Positions 25,650 to 37,830 of a DNA stretch of 64,000 nt are shown piece by piece. This stretch comes from Phascolomyces articulosus. Taxonomy: Eukaryota; Mucoromycota; Mucoromycetes; Mucorales; Lichtheimiaceae. Position 1 is the stretch's first letter; every line of letters begins with the position of its first letter. The stretch covers positions 496,001-560,000 of the forward strand of contig JAIXMP010000010.1 of NCBI GenBank assembly GCA_025677815.1, read 5' to 3'. The notes below the pieces were generated by a model. That model was not told the DNA's origin. It ran no database searches and saw only the letters and a list, made by a program, of their open reading frames with translations. The position numbers and the translations under genes were made by a program.

Positions 25650-26656
25650 TATGTATATCTTTCGATCTCTCTTTTTTTTTTTCTTTGCTGCCATTAATTT
25701 CTCTATTCATATATATACTGGTATTAACTTTCTTTTTCGTCTTTGGTTTTTTTTTTTTTCGCCTCAACTCCTTTTCTTCTTTTCTGTTATATCTTTCTCC
25801 TAAAAACCTGTCATTGAAGGATATACATCTAAACTTTTTTTTTGCCCCAAGTCATTCAACTTAGCCAGCACCTGTTTTTTTTCCAACTGTCAAAAATGCT
25901 CACTCATTTATTTGATAGATTAGCTCATGTTCTTTGTGTATGTTTTTTTTTCATATTTTCTTGTGTAGTTCAATTCGTTTATTATTATTTTTTTCATCAA
26001 TTACCATTAAAACAAACAAAGCATTTTTTTTTTGTAAACATGTGGAAGAGCATTTCACGATATCGATTACATAACAGTGCATTTGAGCTTTTTAAAAAGA
26101 TGTGGATTCCGGTTTATACATATTATTATTTATATAATATGAGAAGGGAGAGAGAAGTATATAGAGGAGCTATATATTAGACACGATATAACATGTGCAG
26201 ATAAGGGCAAAATGTAATATAACCCTTGCCACCAATAGTACCCGACGATGTTACAGCAAATGTTCTTTTTTCTTTTTGGGTTACATACAGTTTCATCTAT
26301 AATTATTTATTATCAACTAAAAAAAACATAAAACAACGGTGTTTAATACACATTTTGGGAATATAGATATGTAAGTCGTTTTTTTTAGATGCATGCATCT
26401 TTTGCAACAACAAATGTATCCAGTACAACATTAGCTGCATATCATTTTCTTTTAAGCTTAATAAGAAGATTACCCAGGGTAATATTATAAACTATAAGGT
26501 GATATGTGGGGTCCCCACGAATAAACTGCAAGTATTACATACAAACAAAAAAATCGTTTTTTTCTACAGAATTAGAGGAAAATAAAAAGATAGGGTTTCC
26601 GCATCTACATGATGTATAAACTAATATTGCACATATCTTATATACAGTACCTACAT

Positions 26657-26687
<31 letters not shown>

Positions 26688-27056
26688 AATATAAAGAGGT
26701 CAAACACTTCAACCTCCTTCAAAACCTTTTTTTTGTATGCATATTCTCTCCTCCAACAGTGCTCCCCTTCATTCAGCCCACTTTTTATTCCCAATTGTAG
26801 TATATATAAAGTATATAATAAAATCATATATTGCTTAGCTACTGTATTCTTGAATTTCACAACTTTGTGGTTTTCTTTTATATTATAGTTGTAATCTATC
26901 ATTTTATCCTTTTTTCTCTTTCGTCCCCTTAAATCAAACATTTATATCAATTTAAAAAAGAAACAACATCCTTGTTTTCTATATTTTAATTCTTTTTATC
27001 TCTTCCTCGCTCTTTCTTTTCTTTTTTAACTTCATCGTTTCCATCATTGTATCATA
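25650..27056. other. Intergenic region upstream of the Gln/His-rich gene
   Basis: No gene is seen. T-rich tracts lie at 25660-26035, a (GA)n run at 26656-26683, and an inverted repeat with a one-base centre (gtgggg t ccccac) at 26506-26518. A pyrimidine-rich leader (26950-27050) precedes the ATG at 27057, as is common before fungal start codons. Confidence 0.5.
26656..26683. repeat. (AG)n microsatellite
   Basis: An AG dinucleotide run of about 28 bases. It makes a spurious Arg-Glu repeat frame on plus and a Ser-Leu repeat frame on minus. Confidence 0.85.
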
Positions 27057-28475
27057 ATGAATCATTATCAACAACAGCAACCTTATTGGATATCACCACA
27101 ACAGCAATCTTTTCATAGAACTCCCATAACTCATTCTTCATCTCATTATCAGCACCATCAGCATCATCGTCCCAAACAATCTATTAATCAAAATAAGCAA
27201 TCAAGACCTGTTTCCATGGGCCCTGTCACTATGATACCAAATCAGGGTTATTATTACTATGGTAACAACAATGTTGCTCCACAGCATCATCAAAAACAGC
27301 AACAAGTTTACCAGTATTATTATGGAGTACCCGTTGTCTCACAACAACCTCCATCGTCACCTCATCATCACTATGCTCCACCATCGCCAAGAACTACTAA
27401 TAGACATGTCGATCATTTTCGAAGACGATCTATGGATGAGTTACCAAAAAAATACACTACAGTGACAACAACAGCAAGAATAGTACCTCATCGCAAGATT
27501 TCCTTGGATATAATACCCACTTATCATGATAGAGCGGCATCGTTTGAACAAAATAATTCACCCGGATTACATCATTATCCATCTGCCGATGGATTACCAA
27601 GAGCTACATTATCTGTTTCATCTTCTTCGCAACAACAACAACACAATCGTTTACAACAAGTGTCATCATCAATACTTCCGCATACAACACAACATTATAG
27701 TTATCAACAAAAGCAACAACGACAACAATCCAATATTTCTCAAAATCACAGTAACTTGACCCGAAGCTTATCCGTTTCGTCCCGAAAAACATCCAGTTCT
27801 AACTATCGCGATGGTATGGGGGCGCCTCAAACAAAACACCTACTACATAGACGTTATAGTTCATCTGAAGGACTCAGAGGTAATCGCGTGAATGAAGGTC
27901 TTGCAAGAAAAGTAATGCCTTTCCAAATGGCATCTATTGCGGAAGAACGACGGAACAGTTCGACTTTGGAAGAGGATGAAGAAGTACCACTTGCTATGCT
28001 CACTTCCACTAATACCACTGTTAATAAGCAGCAGTACAACACAATTCCCGCCATGGAACAACGATCTTCGGTTAAACAACAAAACCAACAATGCTTAAGT
28101 ATCAAAATGTCCAGTCGTTGCAATAGCACTAGCACGGCAAGTAGTAGTAGTCGCCCTTCTTTTATCAGCAAATACAGCAATAGCAGTGGAGAAAGTGTAA
28201 TCACATCCAACTGTAGCAGCATTCATCAACAGTCTAAATCTCCGCATCACTCATCCACATCTGCTGCTGTGGCTTCTACACATGATGATAATGCTGCTGT
28301 TGCTGCTAATGTATCACCTCCCAAGGTGCAGGAACAGCAACAGAAATCATCACGACAACAGCGAGGACGTAAACTCACTGTAACAAAACGCCTGTTTTCT
28401 TCTATGCATCGACTATCTCGCGCTGTATTAATCTCCCCTGCGTCTTCCAATGTAAAATCAGGTGTTAAAAAGTAA
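27057..28475 (+). CDS. Intronless Gln/His/Ser-rich protein, basic C-terminus
   Basis: A single open frame of 472 residues with consistent codon use and a pyrimidine-rich leader before the ATG. The product is disordered. The N-terminus is Gln/His/Tyr-rich (YQQQQPYWISPQQQ), the centre is Ser/Gln-rich with several RRxS/RxxS phospho-like sites (RRRSMDEL, RRYSSSEG, TRSLSVSS), and the C-terminus ends in a conserved-looking basic segment (RGRKLTVTKRLFSSMHRLSR). No domain is recognised. The RxxS sites suggest a target of AGC-type kinases and the C-terminal helix could bind membrane or nucleic acid; both are inference. Being single-exon is unusual in this window. Confidence 0.72.
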   Translation: MNHYQQQQPYWISPQQQSFHRTPITHSSSHYQHHQHHRPKQSINQNKQSRPVSMGPVTMIPNQGYYYYGNNNVAPQHHQKQQQVYQYYYGVPVVSQQPPSSPHHHYAPPSPRTTNRHVDHFRRRSMDELPKKYTTVTTTARIVPHRKISLDIIPTYHDRAASFEQNNSPGLHHYPSADGLPRATLSVSSSSQQQQHNRLQQVSSSILPHTTQHYSYQQKQQRQQSNISQNHSNLTRSLSVSSRKTSSSNYRDGMGAPQTKHLLHRRYSSSEGLRGNRVNEGLARKVMPFQMASIAEERRNSSTLEEDEEVPLAMLTSTNTTVNKQQYNTIPAMEQRSSVKQQNQQCLSIKMSSRCNSTSTASSSSRPSFISKYSNSSGESVITSNCSSIHQQSKSPHHSSTSAAVASTHDDNAAVAANVSPPKVQEQQQKSSRQQRGRKLTVTKRLFSSMHRLSRAVLISPASSNVKSGVKK

Positions 28476-28967
28476 TAACATGAATTATATTATTCATGGT
28501 ATATTATAACCCTCCCTCTCTTCTCCTTCTCACACATTCATTTATTTTCCATTTTTATTCCTCTCCTTCACCAAAGTATATACTCTCTTTTTTTTGGGCA
28601 TATATAACGTCATAATTCCCTCTACCTGTTAATGTTAAAAACGTAAAAAAAAAAAAGAAAATTGTTTATATGGTATTTAATGTGAAAATATATTTTACTA
28701 GACTTATTTAATATGTTCCCCATGATATAATTTGAAAAGTTATTTGATATAGATAATACTAGTAGTTTATTGGGGTGATAATATAGAAGAGAGTATGTGA
28801 TAAACTTTATACAATAGTGTCATGTAGGAATGATGCATTTGTTTAATAAAAAAAAAAAGAGTTTGCACAAGGAATATAATTATGTAGTATGTATTGCAAA
28901 GGAAGAAAAGACTCAGAATCGAATTGAAAAAAAAAAAAGCGAGCTGCGCAAATATGTACATTTGCGC
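28476..28967. other. Convergent 3' spacer
   Basis: The stop codons of the Gln/His-rich gene (plus) and the palmitoyltransferase gene (minus) face each other here. The spacer is T/A-rich and no gene is seen. Confidence 0.5.
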
Positions 28968-30885
28968 TTAAATATCTTTACCATCTTCCAACTCTTGTAC
29001 TTCGCGTTGCATTTCGATTTGCTCTCGCTGCCTTGATTTTGGTAACAAATAAAACTCTTCACATTTTTCAAATACTCGACCGTTTCCCTATTATTCCAAA
29101 TAAATTAAAGTTTACGAAATAAGTTTTATTTGGTAATTTGTAAACAATAGTTGTAAACTTACTCTTGGCGGAATAGGTACCGGGTATAAAATAGTATACC
29201 AAGGGCTAAACGGGATATTATATTACGATTAGTAAACCATATGATAATGATGGGATATATTTGAACTTCTTTTATATATCTTTATCCATTCCATCATTCG
29301 TAAAATAAATCATTCTTACAACTGTTCGCACACATTGAAAAAGCGTCGTGCGTTCTCCTTGAATCCAAAATCGTACATATTGATGAACACCTATAAATTA
29401 TTACGCATTATTAACCTCCTCATCATTCAAACCACCTCCCCTTTCTCTCATTCTCGCACACATATAAAACTTCTCGTTCTTATCAGTCATTCAAAAAAAA
29501 AAAACTTTTCTATTTACCTCTCCTTGTCGTTTACATTGTTTCTTGTCATAGTAATTGTTGTAAAATTCAACAGTAGTTTGTGCCGTGAAGATCTATAGCA
29601 TCCCCCCCCCCAAAAAAAGTGCATGTTGTTATGGTTAATTTATTGGAAACTGTGGAGATATTTTAAAAAAGGAAAACTTACCAAATAGTAATGCCATGAA
29701 CATAGTGCACCTAAAACGATCATCAAAATGTAAATTTCGTTGTTTTTTTTCTCCTTTCGAAATTTATCTCAAAAAAACGAATTTATCTTACCTATGGCTA
29801 ATCCCATACAAATGGCAAGAATCATTGAAAATGCCATCAATGGGCGAGGGAAATAATATGGCCACTGTATGATAATGATGATATTATTTGTTTCGATAAA
29901 TAGCTTGAAATAAAGGCGCAAATAAAATGCCAACCAACTCAATAGATCACACCTAATTCCAATTTGAAGGGTCATTGTTTAACATACCTCGCTGGAGAGA
30001 AGATCCAGTGATATTATGAATGGGCGCCAACCGAAAGCAACGAAATATCCTGATGAGATCACCAAATAAGTCATAAATAAGACAAAATAACGATGATTAT
30101 AGTGTCCAACGCAATTATGGATCCAGGGACCTACGTATTCCATGATTATTCTTCAATTAGATTCAATACATCCAAAATAAGCCCAAGTGCACAGATCTCC
30201 ATTACAACGACCCATGTCTCGTTTTTTCTCCCCTGTCTTTTTTCAATAAACTTTACAATGATGATCGAAACGCATGATGCATTGATTGCATACACTACAG
30301 TGATGTGCTCGTTCAGGCTTCGGTAAATGACCTAGAAAGTTATTAATAAAGGTTAAAGTTCGATAGCCCTTTCGTTTTTTTTCCTAGTCATTGAATATAA
30401 TTGGAGAGAAGCTTATACATTTTTTACAAGTTTTTGGACAATCCGAATATTCTTCCATATCAAGAAGCACTTCATGAACTTGAACTTCATGCTATATTGT
30501 TTTAACCCATATCTCATATTTAGTCTTCTGTGGCAATAAAAAATAATACACAGTATATGCAAAAAGTACTTCATATTTTTTTTACCTCTGGATTGGAGGA
30601 TCCTGAAGGACGATCTATATCTTTGGAATATATTTCGGCCATAGTACCTGGATGTGTTTTGATCGCCATGTAGTAATGAAAATGAATGCAATAGACCATA
30701 TAGACTGTGAAGAAGAAAATCAGGATAATAAACAGCTTGCCAATAAATGAAGCTTCGGACCAATGATGGGAATATGGGAATACAACAAGATAATAAGCCA
30801 AAGCGCTCATGTCAATTAGCAGTACGGCAACTGCGATAAAGACTGGACCGGCCTTGTCAATGGCTCGATCGACCAGTTGTGCCAT
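28968..30885 (-). CDS. DHHC palmitoyltransferase, ZDHHC16-like
   Basis: Ten exons: 30885-30586, 30491-30419, 30331-30257, 30130-29988, 29864-29792, 29710-29682, 29592-29518, 29390-29320, 29205-29163 and 29087-28968. All joins keep frame, for 333 residues. The Cys-rich domain is complete: [18 protein letters not shown], then CIMRFDHHC with the catalytic DHHC at about residues 147-150, and [15 protein letters not shown]. Two membrane segments precede it and two follow. The order of the blocks and the tail (VPIPPRGNG) resemble animal ZDHHC16. The enzyme attaches palmitate to protein Cys at ER/Golgi membranes. An in-frame ATG at 30993 would add a 36-residue Phe/Ser-rich N-terminus; I prefer 30885, but this is open. 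Confidence 0.9.
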
Positions 30886-33001
30886 GTGTATAATATGTGT
30901 TGATGAAGTAAATGAAGAAAAAAAAAAGCAGCTAAAAAGTCCGGTTGTACCTAGGTGAATAAAAATAGCCTTGGTGGCTAAAAAAAACCTCATTATGTCA
31001 TTTGAGCAAAGATATTATGCTATACATTGTTTACATTAATGCGTACACTTGTGTATATTTTACAAGATAGATTATGGTGCTATTTTTGTTTAATTATGCT
31101 GAAGTTTGTACGCTGTTATTAGTACGATTAAATCAAAATAATAATATTTATTTATATAAATATGGTTGTTAAAGATGCACCCCAAAAATTATGTAAGAAT
31201 GTACTACATACCTAAGCATTGATAAAGATGTTACTATAATATATCAATAGACAAATGTAAAAGTATTTTTCCCTATATAACGTATCTGAGACTTCAATAT
31301 CGTTCCTTAAGTGAAATTGGTGGAACATGAAAAATCAGTCAGAGGACTGTCAGCGCAATAATAAAAAAATTCATCGATCTAATAGCTCACAAGGAAGATA
31401 GTACTGCGATACTACTAATACATATGACATTGAAGAATATACGTATTAGCTGAGAGTATATAACAAGATGTGCTTTATTGCTGATATTTACCTATATATA
31501 TTATGAAACGTAAAGCATGATCCTATTTATCATCTAGCCCTTTTACAATTGCAACATGAAAAATATTTATAATGGCATTCTTGGGTTGCTGACTCAATCA
31601 TACGTACAACCATTAATAGGATCGACCCTTACTAGATCTCTGAGTACTATATATCAATAATAAGTATTGCAATTAAATGCAGCAAACACAACATTTCAAT
31701 GGTTAAAAGATAGAAAATCACAATTCTGGGAATTGTATTCTTAAGCAGTGATGAAGCAACATAATAACTGACGTTTTTAATAATAGACCATTCAAATACG
31801 ATATAAAAGCTGCTATGACTGTCTGAACTAATAATGAAGGAGAAAATCTCTATAGTTAGGTGTTTTACACATTTAATTTGCTGGTCCTTTATCAGCATTC
31901 ATTATCTACGCATACGCAATAGGATTCTAGTGGAACTTTTTTCTTTACGATGAAAAATGTTTTGTTTTATATAACGTCTCTGTTGAACACAGTGTCCAGT
32001 CGGACATATTTGTTCGAGACAGATCAAAAAAGCATATAGTTTAGAAAAAACCCTGTTAGGACACAGGGAAAAGGTAAAGAGAAAAAGAAAAGAGCACCAA
32101 AATTAAAGTAAGGGCTCATATGCTATTACAATTGTTAATAAGAAACATAAAGCTTAAGTCATAAATAAAGGGGTGGGGTTGGGTATCCTAATGGTTTTTT
32201 ACTTTTTTCTTTTCAGAGTTTTGTATATACTGGTCTTTTTCCCTATTTTACCTAAACTGGATAAATTATAAACATCGTTTTCATCAGTTCCATAACTCAA
32301 GAGATGTAAAATTAGAAACGACAACAGCTATTAATTCAGGCACCTATAGTATAATAAATAAGAGTTTTTAGTACTTTCATATATTATACTATTTGAATGT
32401 ACAAACAGATTAGTTATGGGAAAAGCCCCATTTTGTAGTAAACACACCAATTAATTAATAGCATCTCCCAGTTATGAACTTGAATGACGGACTTCATATC
32501 CAATTCAAGTGTAAATAATCCCATTCCAATAAAAACCATGCGTGGTGTCATGGTGTGTGTCTTGGCTTTTTTTTTTTCTGCCTATATAACATAATTTTTT
32601 TTCCAAATTGGGAACATTTAAAGAAACAACTGTACAGGTCTAATGCCTTTGTGAGACACATCTAACTTCAAATTAATCTTTTTGATCCATTTCCATGCAG
32701 GAAATGCTACATGTGAGACAATAAATATTGAAGGATAAATGATGTGTCCAATTTAACTGCTAAAAATCTTTTAGTTTATTATTTGATCAAGGAAGTTGAC
32801 TTTGTTATTTTTAGCTTAAATCTAGTCGGAGTGGCCTATAATAAACTTAAGAATAGATCATCATCATAATAAACTGACAATAATAATGATGTCTCGGTAT
32901 TTTTTTTTCTTCTTTCTGTTGCTAATTTATTGACCTATCCTCTCTCTTTCTTCCTCTTATCCTCCTTTCATTAAACACCCATCTTTATTGAATATATCAA
33001 T
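30886..33001. other. Gene-free interval of about 2.1 kb
   Basis: No gene is supported. There are stops in all frames and few microsatellites. A pyrimidine-rich leader at about 32910-32990 precedes the secreted protein gene. A possible alternative N-terminal extension of the palmitoyltransferase covers 30886-30993. Confidence 0.5.
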
Positions 33002-34312
33002 ATGAAATTTACAATCCTTACACTTGGTCTTATTGTCGGAAACGCAATCTCATCATCAATAGCTATCCCATTAGTTGCACGTCAAGAATCTCAAAATACA
33101 ACAGAAACAACTACAGATCTTAATGATAAACAAGTTTTAATACATAGTGGTGATGACTTTTGTTTGTTTTTACCACCTCAACCTGGACTTGAAGTAGCTC
33201 CACATGAAAAGGATGGTATTCCATTCTGTTCTTCAGCCAACGAAGTACCTGGTGCAACCCAATTCCCTGATGGTAATATCATCATTAACATATACCATAG
33301 TATTGTTCTTTTATAGTAAACATATTTAACAGCTATCTTTTTTTTGTACTATAGGCTTCATTACTGTTGCACATTACGAAAAGAATGAAACTTATGAGCA
33401 AGTTACAGGTTATTTTGACCGAACAAAATATAATCTTCTGGAAAGTGATGGAGGAGGTATGTATAAAGAAAAATGGCTCATAAATCCATAAAGGCACGTA
33501 TTTAACTAATTTGATATCACAATTGTTTATTATAGGTCAATATGATAATCATGGCAATGGAAAACCTACAGGAGCTAGTTGCGTTGGTTATAACTACTTT
33601 GTCACAATGATTGAACCTAGCGATAATCGCTTCTGTATTCGCTGTTGCCAGAAAAACGTAAGTTCATCAGTGGTTGATTATAATTAATTCAAGAAAAAAT
33701 CTTCCTTAAATGGTAAATTGATACTAAAAGGTTTTCTTAATATAAAAATTATAGGAAGACTGCCCGACAGGACGATCAGAATATGGTTGTCTTAGAATTA
33801 TCCCTGGTGATTATTCTGGCGGTGAGAACGACACTTCTACTACAACTTCACCTCAACAAAATGTCACTTCAACCACTTCTGATCAACAACAACAAAACAA
33901 TGATGAGACAACCACTCAACAAGGGGGTAGCAGCAACAACGAAAACATACCACATGATGATATCGTGGCTACACAAAGTCTAGAACAGCCATCGAACAGC
34001 GAGTGGGAAGCTCCATCAGTAGACAGGGCCTTTGATGCTTTACCCTCGGCGATTAAATATCTTGAAACAGAATTAAATAATGGTACCTCGTTGGACGAAA
34101 TTCAAAATCATTGGACAAATTTCCTTAATATTCTTGCTTCCCAATTCCCAGAATCTTCAGAAAATATTAATAACATGCAAGACGTTACTGCTGATTTTGA
34201 CAAGAAGGAGGATTGGGAAGAGCTTATTACAATCATAAAAAATGATACCGCTAAACAAGAAACAGCCCCAGTAGAATCTTCAAGCACTCATCAAGACCAA
34301 GCATCTTGGTAA
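33002..34312 (+). CDS. Secreted Cys-containing protein with Ser/Thr/Gln-rich tail
   Basis: Exons 33002-33272, 33355-33456, 33536-33657 and 33755-34312 give 350 residues. A signal peptide (MKFTILTLGLIVGNAISSSI) is followed by a compact domain (about residues 45-185) with regularly placed Cys: GDDFCLFLPPQPG, PHEKDGIPFC, ASCVGYNYFV, NRFCIRCCQK, EDCPTGRSEYGC. The Asp/Gly-rich YFDRTKY and GQYDNHGNGKPTGASC stretches look like conserved surface loops. The tail is Thr/Gln/Asn-rich and then acidic, with no GPI signal. I recognise the domain style as one found in secreted proteins of early-diverging and basidiomycete fungi but cannot name a family or function. It lies next to wall-related genes. Confidence 0.82.
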
Positions 34313-34481
34313 ATTTATCATATAAAAATAATTGTTTTATTATATATGTGATCCATTTTAAATAAAAAAAATAAGCATATAGTGGTTGTGATATTATTAT
34401 TATTATTATTACTATTCGTAGCGATTGTTGTAAATATAAAACGTACAAAGTATTGTATATTAAAAAATAAAATCCTTTTGT

Positions 34482-36310
34482 TCAGTTACCACATTTATAT
34501 GTTATATTATTAGCGTCTTTTGGTGCCCATCCTTGTTCCCATCCAAGTAAATAGTCCCAATGAGGATTAATGTGGTTTTCAGTTTTATATGTCCAAAAGA
34601 ACCATCCAATGCTACTTGCCTCAAAGGAATTGATTTGATGCTCCATAAAGGAATGTAGAAATTGTCGGTAATTTTTGTCCCAGTTCTTCCAATCTTCTAC
34701 TCTTTCACACGTACAAGTTGGACATAGTAATTGTTTCACTGAGCTTTCGCGATGAAGCGTTTTTTCATACCGCGTGCCAAGCCCGACTCCATTAAGATAT
34801 TTTCCGCAATCATTGGTAGCAACAGAAAATTCGCCTACCATTGTTGGTGCAGCACTTTTCATGGAATCTTTCAAAATTTTACGCCAACCATGGCAAGGGA
34901 ATCTTGCTTGTTCTTCACGAGGCAACGATACAATATTATCATCAAACATGAGATACATGTGTGTTTCTAAAAAAAAATTAATATATTGTTATGTACATTT
35001 TGTGAGTTCATATGTAATAGAAACTAAAATTAAAGCTAGGCTGAATAAACAGGTAGCAACAATCACAACAAAGAAAAACTTTTACCGAGAAAGACACGTT
35101 TGTAGTGTTTCTGGTCAAAGAAGCCATTCCATGAGTCGAGACCAATAAATCCATCGTGATATGTCAGATAGGGTCCACCATTGTCACCAGTGATATTTCG
35201 AATGGCATCATGACTCTTTTGGTACCATCCTTGTACTCGTTTTGTTTCAATGTGAAAGATAGCTGGCTCGTTCAGGACACCAAAAATGGGTACCACATCT
35301 CGCCATTCTGATTTATTAAAAAATTCAACCATGGTCTCGATAATTTTGATCGTTCGATTGGCATTCTCGTCACCATGGGTTCCATTTAAAAAACCGATTT
35401 GACCGTACCTGCCCGAGTGGTTCCAACCATTTTGCGATCCTGGTGCGGTATGTAACTCTACCATAACTCTCAATCCGTATTTACGAGCCCATTGGATTGC
35501 ACGTAAAAGATACTCCCAAGAAAGGTGTGGAACATAAGGTTCATCCTCTACGACTTGGATCGCCCAGTGTCCCATAGGAATACGTACATGATTGAATCCC
35601 ATAAGGGCAATTTTGGCAAAATCTTCTTCGGTAATAAAGGTTTCATAATGGTCTCGAATCTGACGAAGTGCTTCTTTGGGACCCAATTTCTTGCATAGTG
35701 AATACTCATCAATGACCTTATCAGAAGCAGAAAATTGATCGAAAAGACTCGGTGTAATAAATGGTTCAATCACTAACCAACCCCCTAGATTAATGCCTCG
35801 GATGGGGATGTCCCCATAGGGGAATGGTTCAGATAATCGTGGTGTATATGGATTAGCTCGTGCTGAATTATTGAATTCGTCTTGTGGTGAAGGTGGGAAT
35901 CCAGGTTGATGATCTTTTGGTTGTGATGCTGGTTTTGACGATGGCGATGGCGATGGTGAGGATGGTCGTAAAGCAACAAGCAGAACAGTAGGTATTACAG
36001 TTGCAGCTGTGATTAACGTTAAAGCTAATGCTACCCACTTCTTGTTATGTTGAATCCAACGAGTAGAAGATCCGCCAGCGGCTATTGCACTACGTTGTCG
36101 TCCAAATTCTTGCATTGTATTACCATTATCCATTTTTTTCTCATCGTATCCAATAGTACTGTCACTTGCTTCTGAGGCAAATGCTCGACCATTGTTTTCT
36201 AAAAGTCCATATTGTACACGATTTGAAATTCTGGAATTTAATATGCCTTTCTTCTATTTATTCAAATTATAAATGAGTAAGGTATATAATTTTTTGTTAT
36301 TACCATCCAT
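34482..36310 (-). CDS. GH5 exo-beta-1,3-glucanase, type II membrane form
   Basis: Three exons: a 7-nt first exon (36310-36304, ATG GAT G), 36198-35086 and 34966-34482, for 534 residues. A short cytosolic N-terminus is followed by one membrane segment (about 57-80, VALALTLITAATVIPTVLLV) and a Ser/Pro linker. The catalytic domain starts with IRGINLGGWLVIEPF. The acid/base Glu is in LNEPA (about residue 313) and the nucleophile Glu in VGEFS (about residue 419); both are intact. HNHSGR-like loops and N-glycosylation sites are present. It resembles membrane-bound EXG2/ExgD glucan 1,3-beta-glucosidases that trim wall glucan from the outer face. An in-frame Met at 36133 would still include the membrane segment. 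The longer start MDENNGRAFAS is preferred because splicing fits exactly. Confidence 0.92.
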
Positions 36311-36934
36311 AATGGTTTGGTTGATTGGAACGTTTGTTTGATATAATATGGTAATAAAAAAAATTGATCGACAAAAGAAGACTTTCGAAGAATCGCATGA
36401 ACATTATTTACATACATGTTTCTCTATTTGAAACTTATAAAAATTATATTTATTTGTCCCGTTAAACAATAATATGGCAATAAAACATGGGAAAGCTGTT
36501 TCTCAAGAAAAAACATTTGTAAAAAACAAATAAAAAAAAGGCACATCATTGCATCATGATGGTGCATAAAAATAATTAATGAAAACCTACGTATTTATGA
36601 GATTATTACTACTTTCCTTAATATGTTTTGTTAAAGCTACAAACGATGTATTGGTATTACAAGCGTATATACTATAACCTATTCATTTAAAAAACACACT
36701 GTTTGTAACTATAAACTTGTCAAATATCACCTTCACACACACACAAATAAGCTAATAATGAAAATGTGTTTGTAAATCAATTTTAATTGTTTGTATTTAA
36801 AAATACCATTGAAAAACAAATACATAAAATGATAAAAATCAAAAAGATGTACATCACAGTATTACATATAGTCCAGCTATATATATTTTACATGGTGGGG
36901 GAAAAAGGTGTATCTATAGGAATAATTGTGCCTT
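36311..36934. other. Spacer between GH5 and thaumatin-like genes
   Basis: No gene is seen. The spacer covers the upstream region of the GH5 gene and the 3' region of the thaumatin-like gene. It is AT-rich with a short CA run near 36732. Confidence 0.5.
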
Positions 36935-37750
36935 TTAGGGGCAAAAAGTAACAGTGTACTTGTCAGCTTTACAACCAAAAGTACTCTTAGCATCATCGTA
37001 GGCATAGCTATAAGCATCGGAACAACCGGACTTGAATTGATCGGCATATTTACTAGCCTTACACTTGTCGGGGGAATTATATTCACCAGTACAGCAGTAT
37101 TCATCTGTACCAAATGCAGCACAAGCACTTTTACAGGCATCATTATCAGCTTTTAATTCATCAGGACATGTTGGTAAACTTGAACAGGTAGGTGAACCAC
37201 AGTTATATCCATCACCGCCACCACTAGATTGACCTTCAGGTTCGATACTCATGGGTAAATTGAAGCCATCGACAAAGGAAATATCATAGAAGTCGCTTCC
37301 TTCATAACCCTTGAATAAAAATTCGGCGAGAGAGACAGCAGAACCATAGGAACTACAATCACCACCAGCGCAACCCCAAAATCTACCAGCCCAGTTGGAG
37401 TCCACTTGGAATTCATGGGATGAACCTGCAGAGACGTCTTGAGATTCTTGGCCACCACCACCGTTGGTTAACTTGAAAACCTTAAGATTGTTGCTACAAC
37501 TGTTTTGGATCGTAACAGTGACATCACCGCCACCACTTGATGAAGTGGAGTTACCACCACCGCTGGTACTACTGCTACTAGATGCAGATGGACTTGAAGA
37601 AGAGGATGATGGAGTAGCAGATGATGAAGAACCATCAGCGGATGCAGATGGAGACGATGTGGGACTTGAAGAAGTTGTGGAATTGGTAGGAGCTGCCAAG
37701 CTAACGCCAGCGATAGCAAGGATGGAGGCAATCTTGATAATGTTCAACAT
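36935..37750 (-). CDS. Secreted thaumatin-like protein
   Basis: A single exon of 271 residues. A signal peptide (MLNIIKIASILAIAGVSLAA) is followed by a Ser/Thr/Gly-rich linker (about 20-75) that is probably O-glycosylated. The thaumatin-type domain runs to the end: VTVTIQNSCSNNLKVFKL, WAGRFWGCAGGDCSSYG, LAEFLFKGYEGSDFYDISFV, DGFNLPMSIEP, TCSSLPTCPDEL, EYCCTGEY and VTFCP. The Cys pattern and the DFYDISFVDGFN motif are diagnostic of the osmotin/thaumatin fold (GH152). Fungal members act at the wall, and some hydrolyse beta-1,3-glucan. The extra N-terminal Ser-rich linker is not typical of plant members. It is a neighbour of the GH5 glucanase, with the same orientation. Confidence 0.93.
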   Translation of the reverse strand: MLNIIKIASILAIAGVSLAAPTNSTTSSSPTSSPSASADGSSSSATPSSSSSSPSASSSSSTSGGGNSTSSSGGGDVTVTIQNSCSNNLKVFKLTNGGGGQESQDVSAGSSHEFQVDSNWAGRFWGCAGGDCSSYGSAVSLAEFLFKGYEGSDFYDISFVDGFNLPMSIEPEGQSSGGGDGYNCGSPTCSSLPTCPDELKADNDACKSACAAFGTDEYCCTGEYNSPDKCKASKYADQFKSGCSDAYSYAYDDAKSTFGCKADKYTVTFCP

Positions 37751-37821
37751 TTTTATGTGGTATAAAGATTTAATTATTGAGAGGATGATCTTGGTCCCCG
37801 ATCGTCATGGCTGCCTTCCTT

Positions 37822-37830
37822 CTTATATAA
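37822..37830 (-). promoter_or_regulatory. TATA box of the thaumatin-like gene
   Basis: TTATATAAG on the minus strand, about 75 bases upstream of the ATG at 37750, a common core-promoter distance. Confidence 0.5.
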
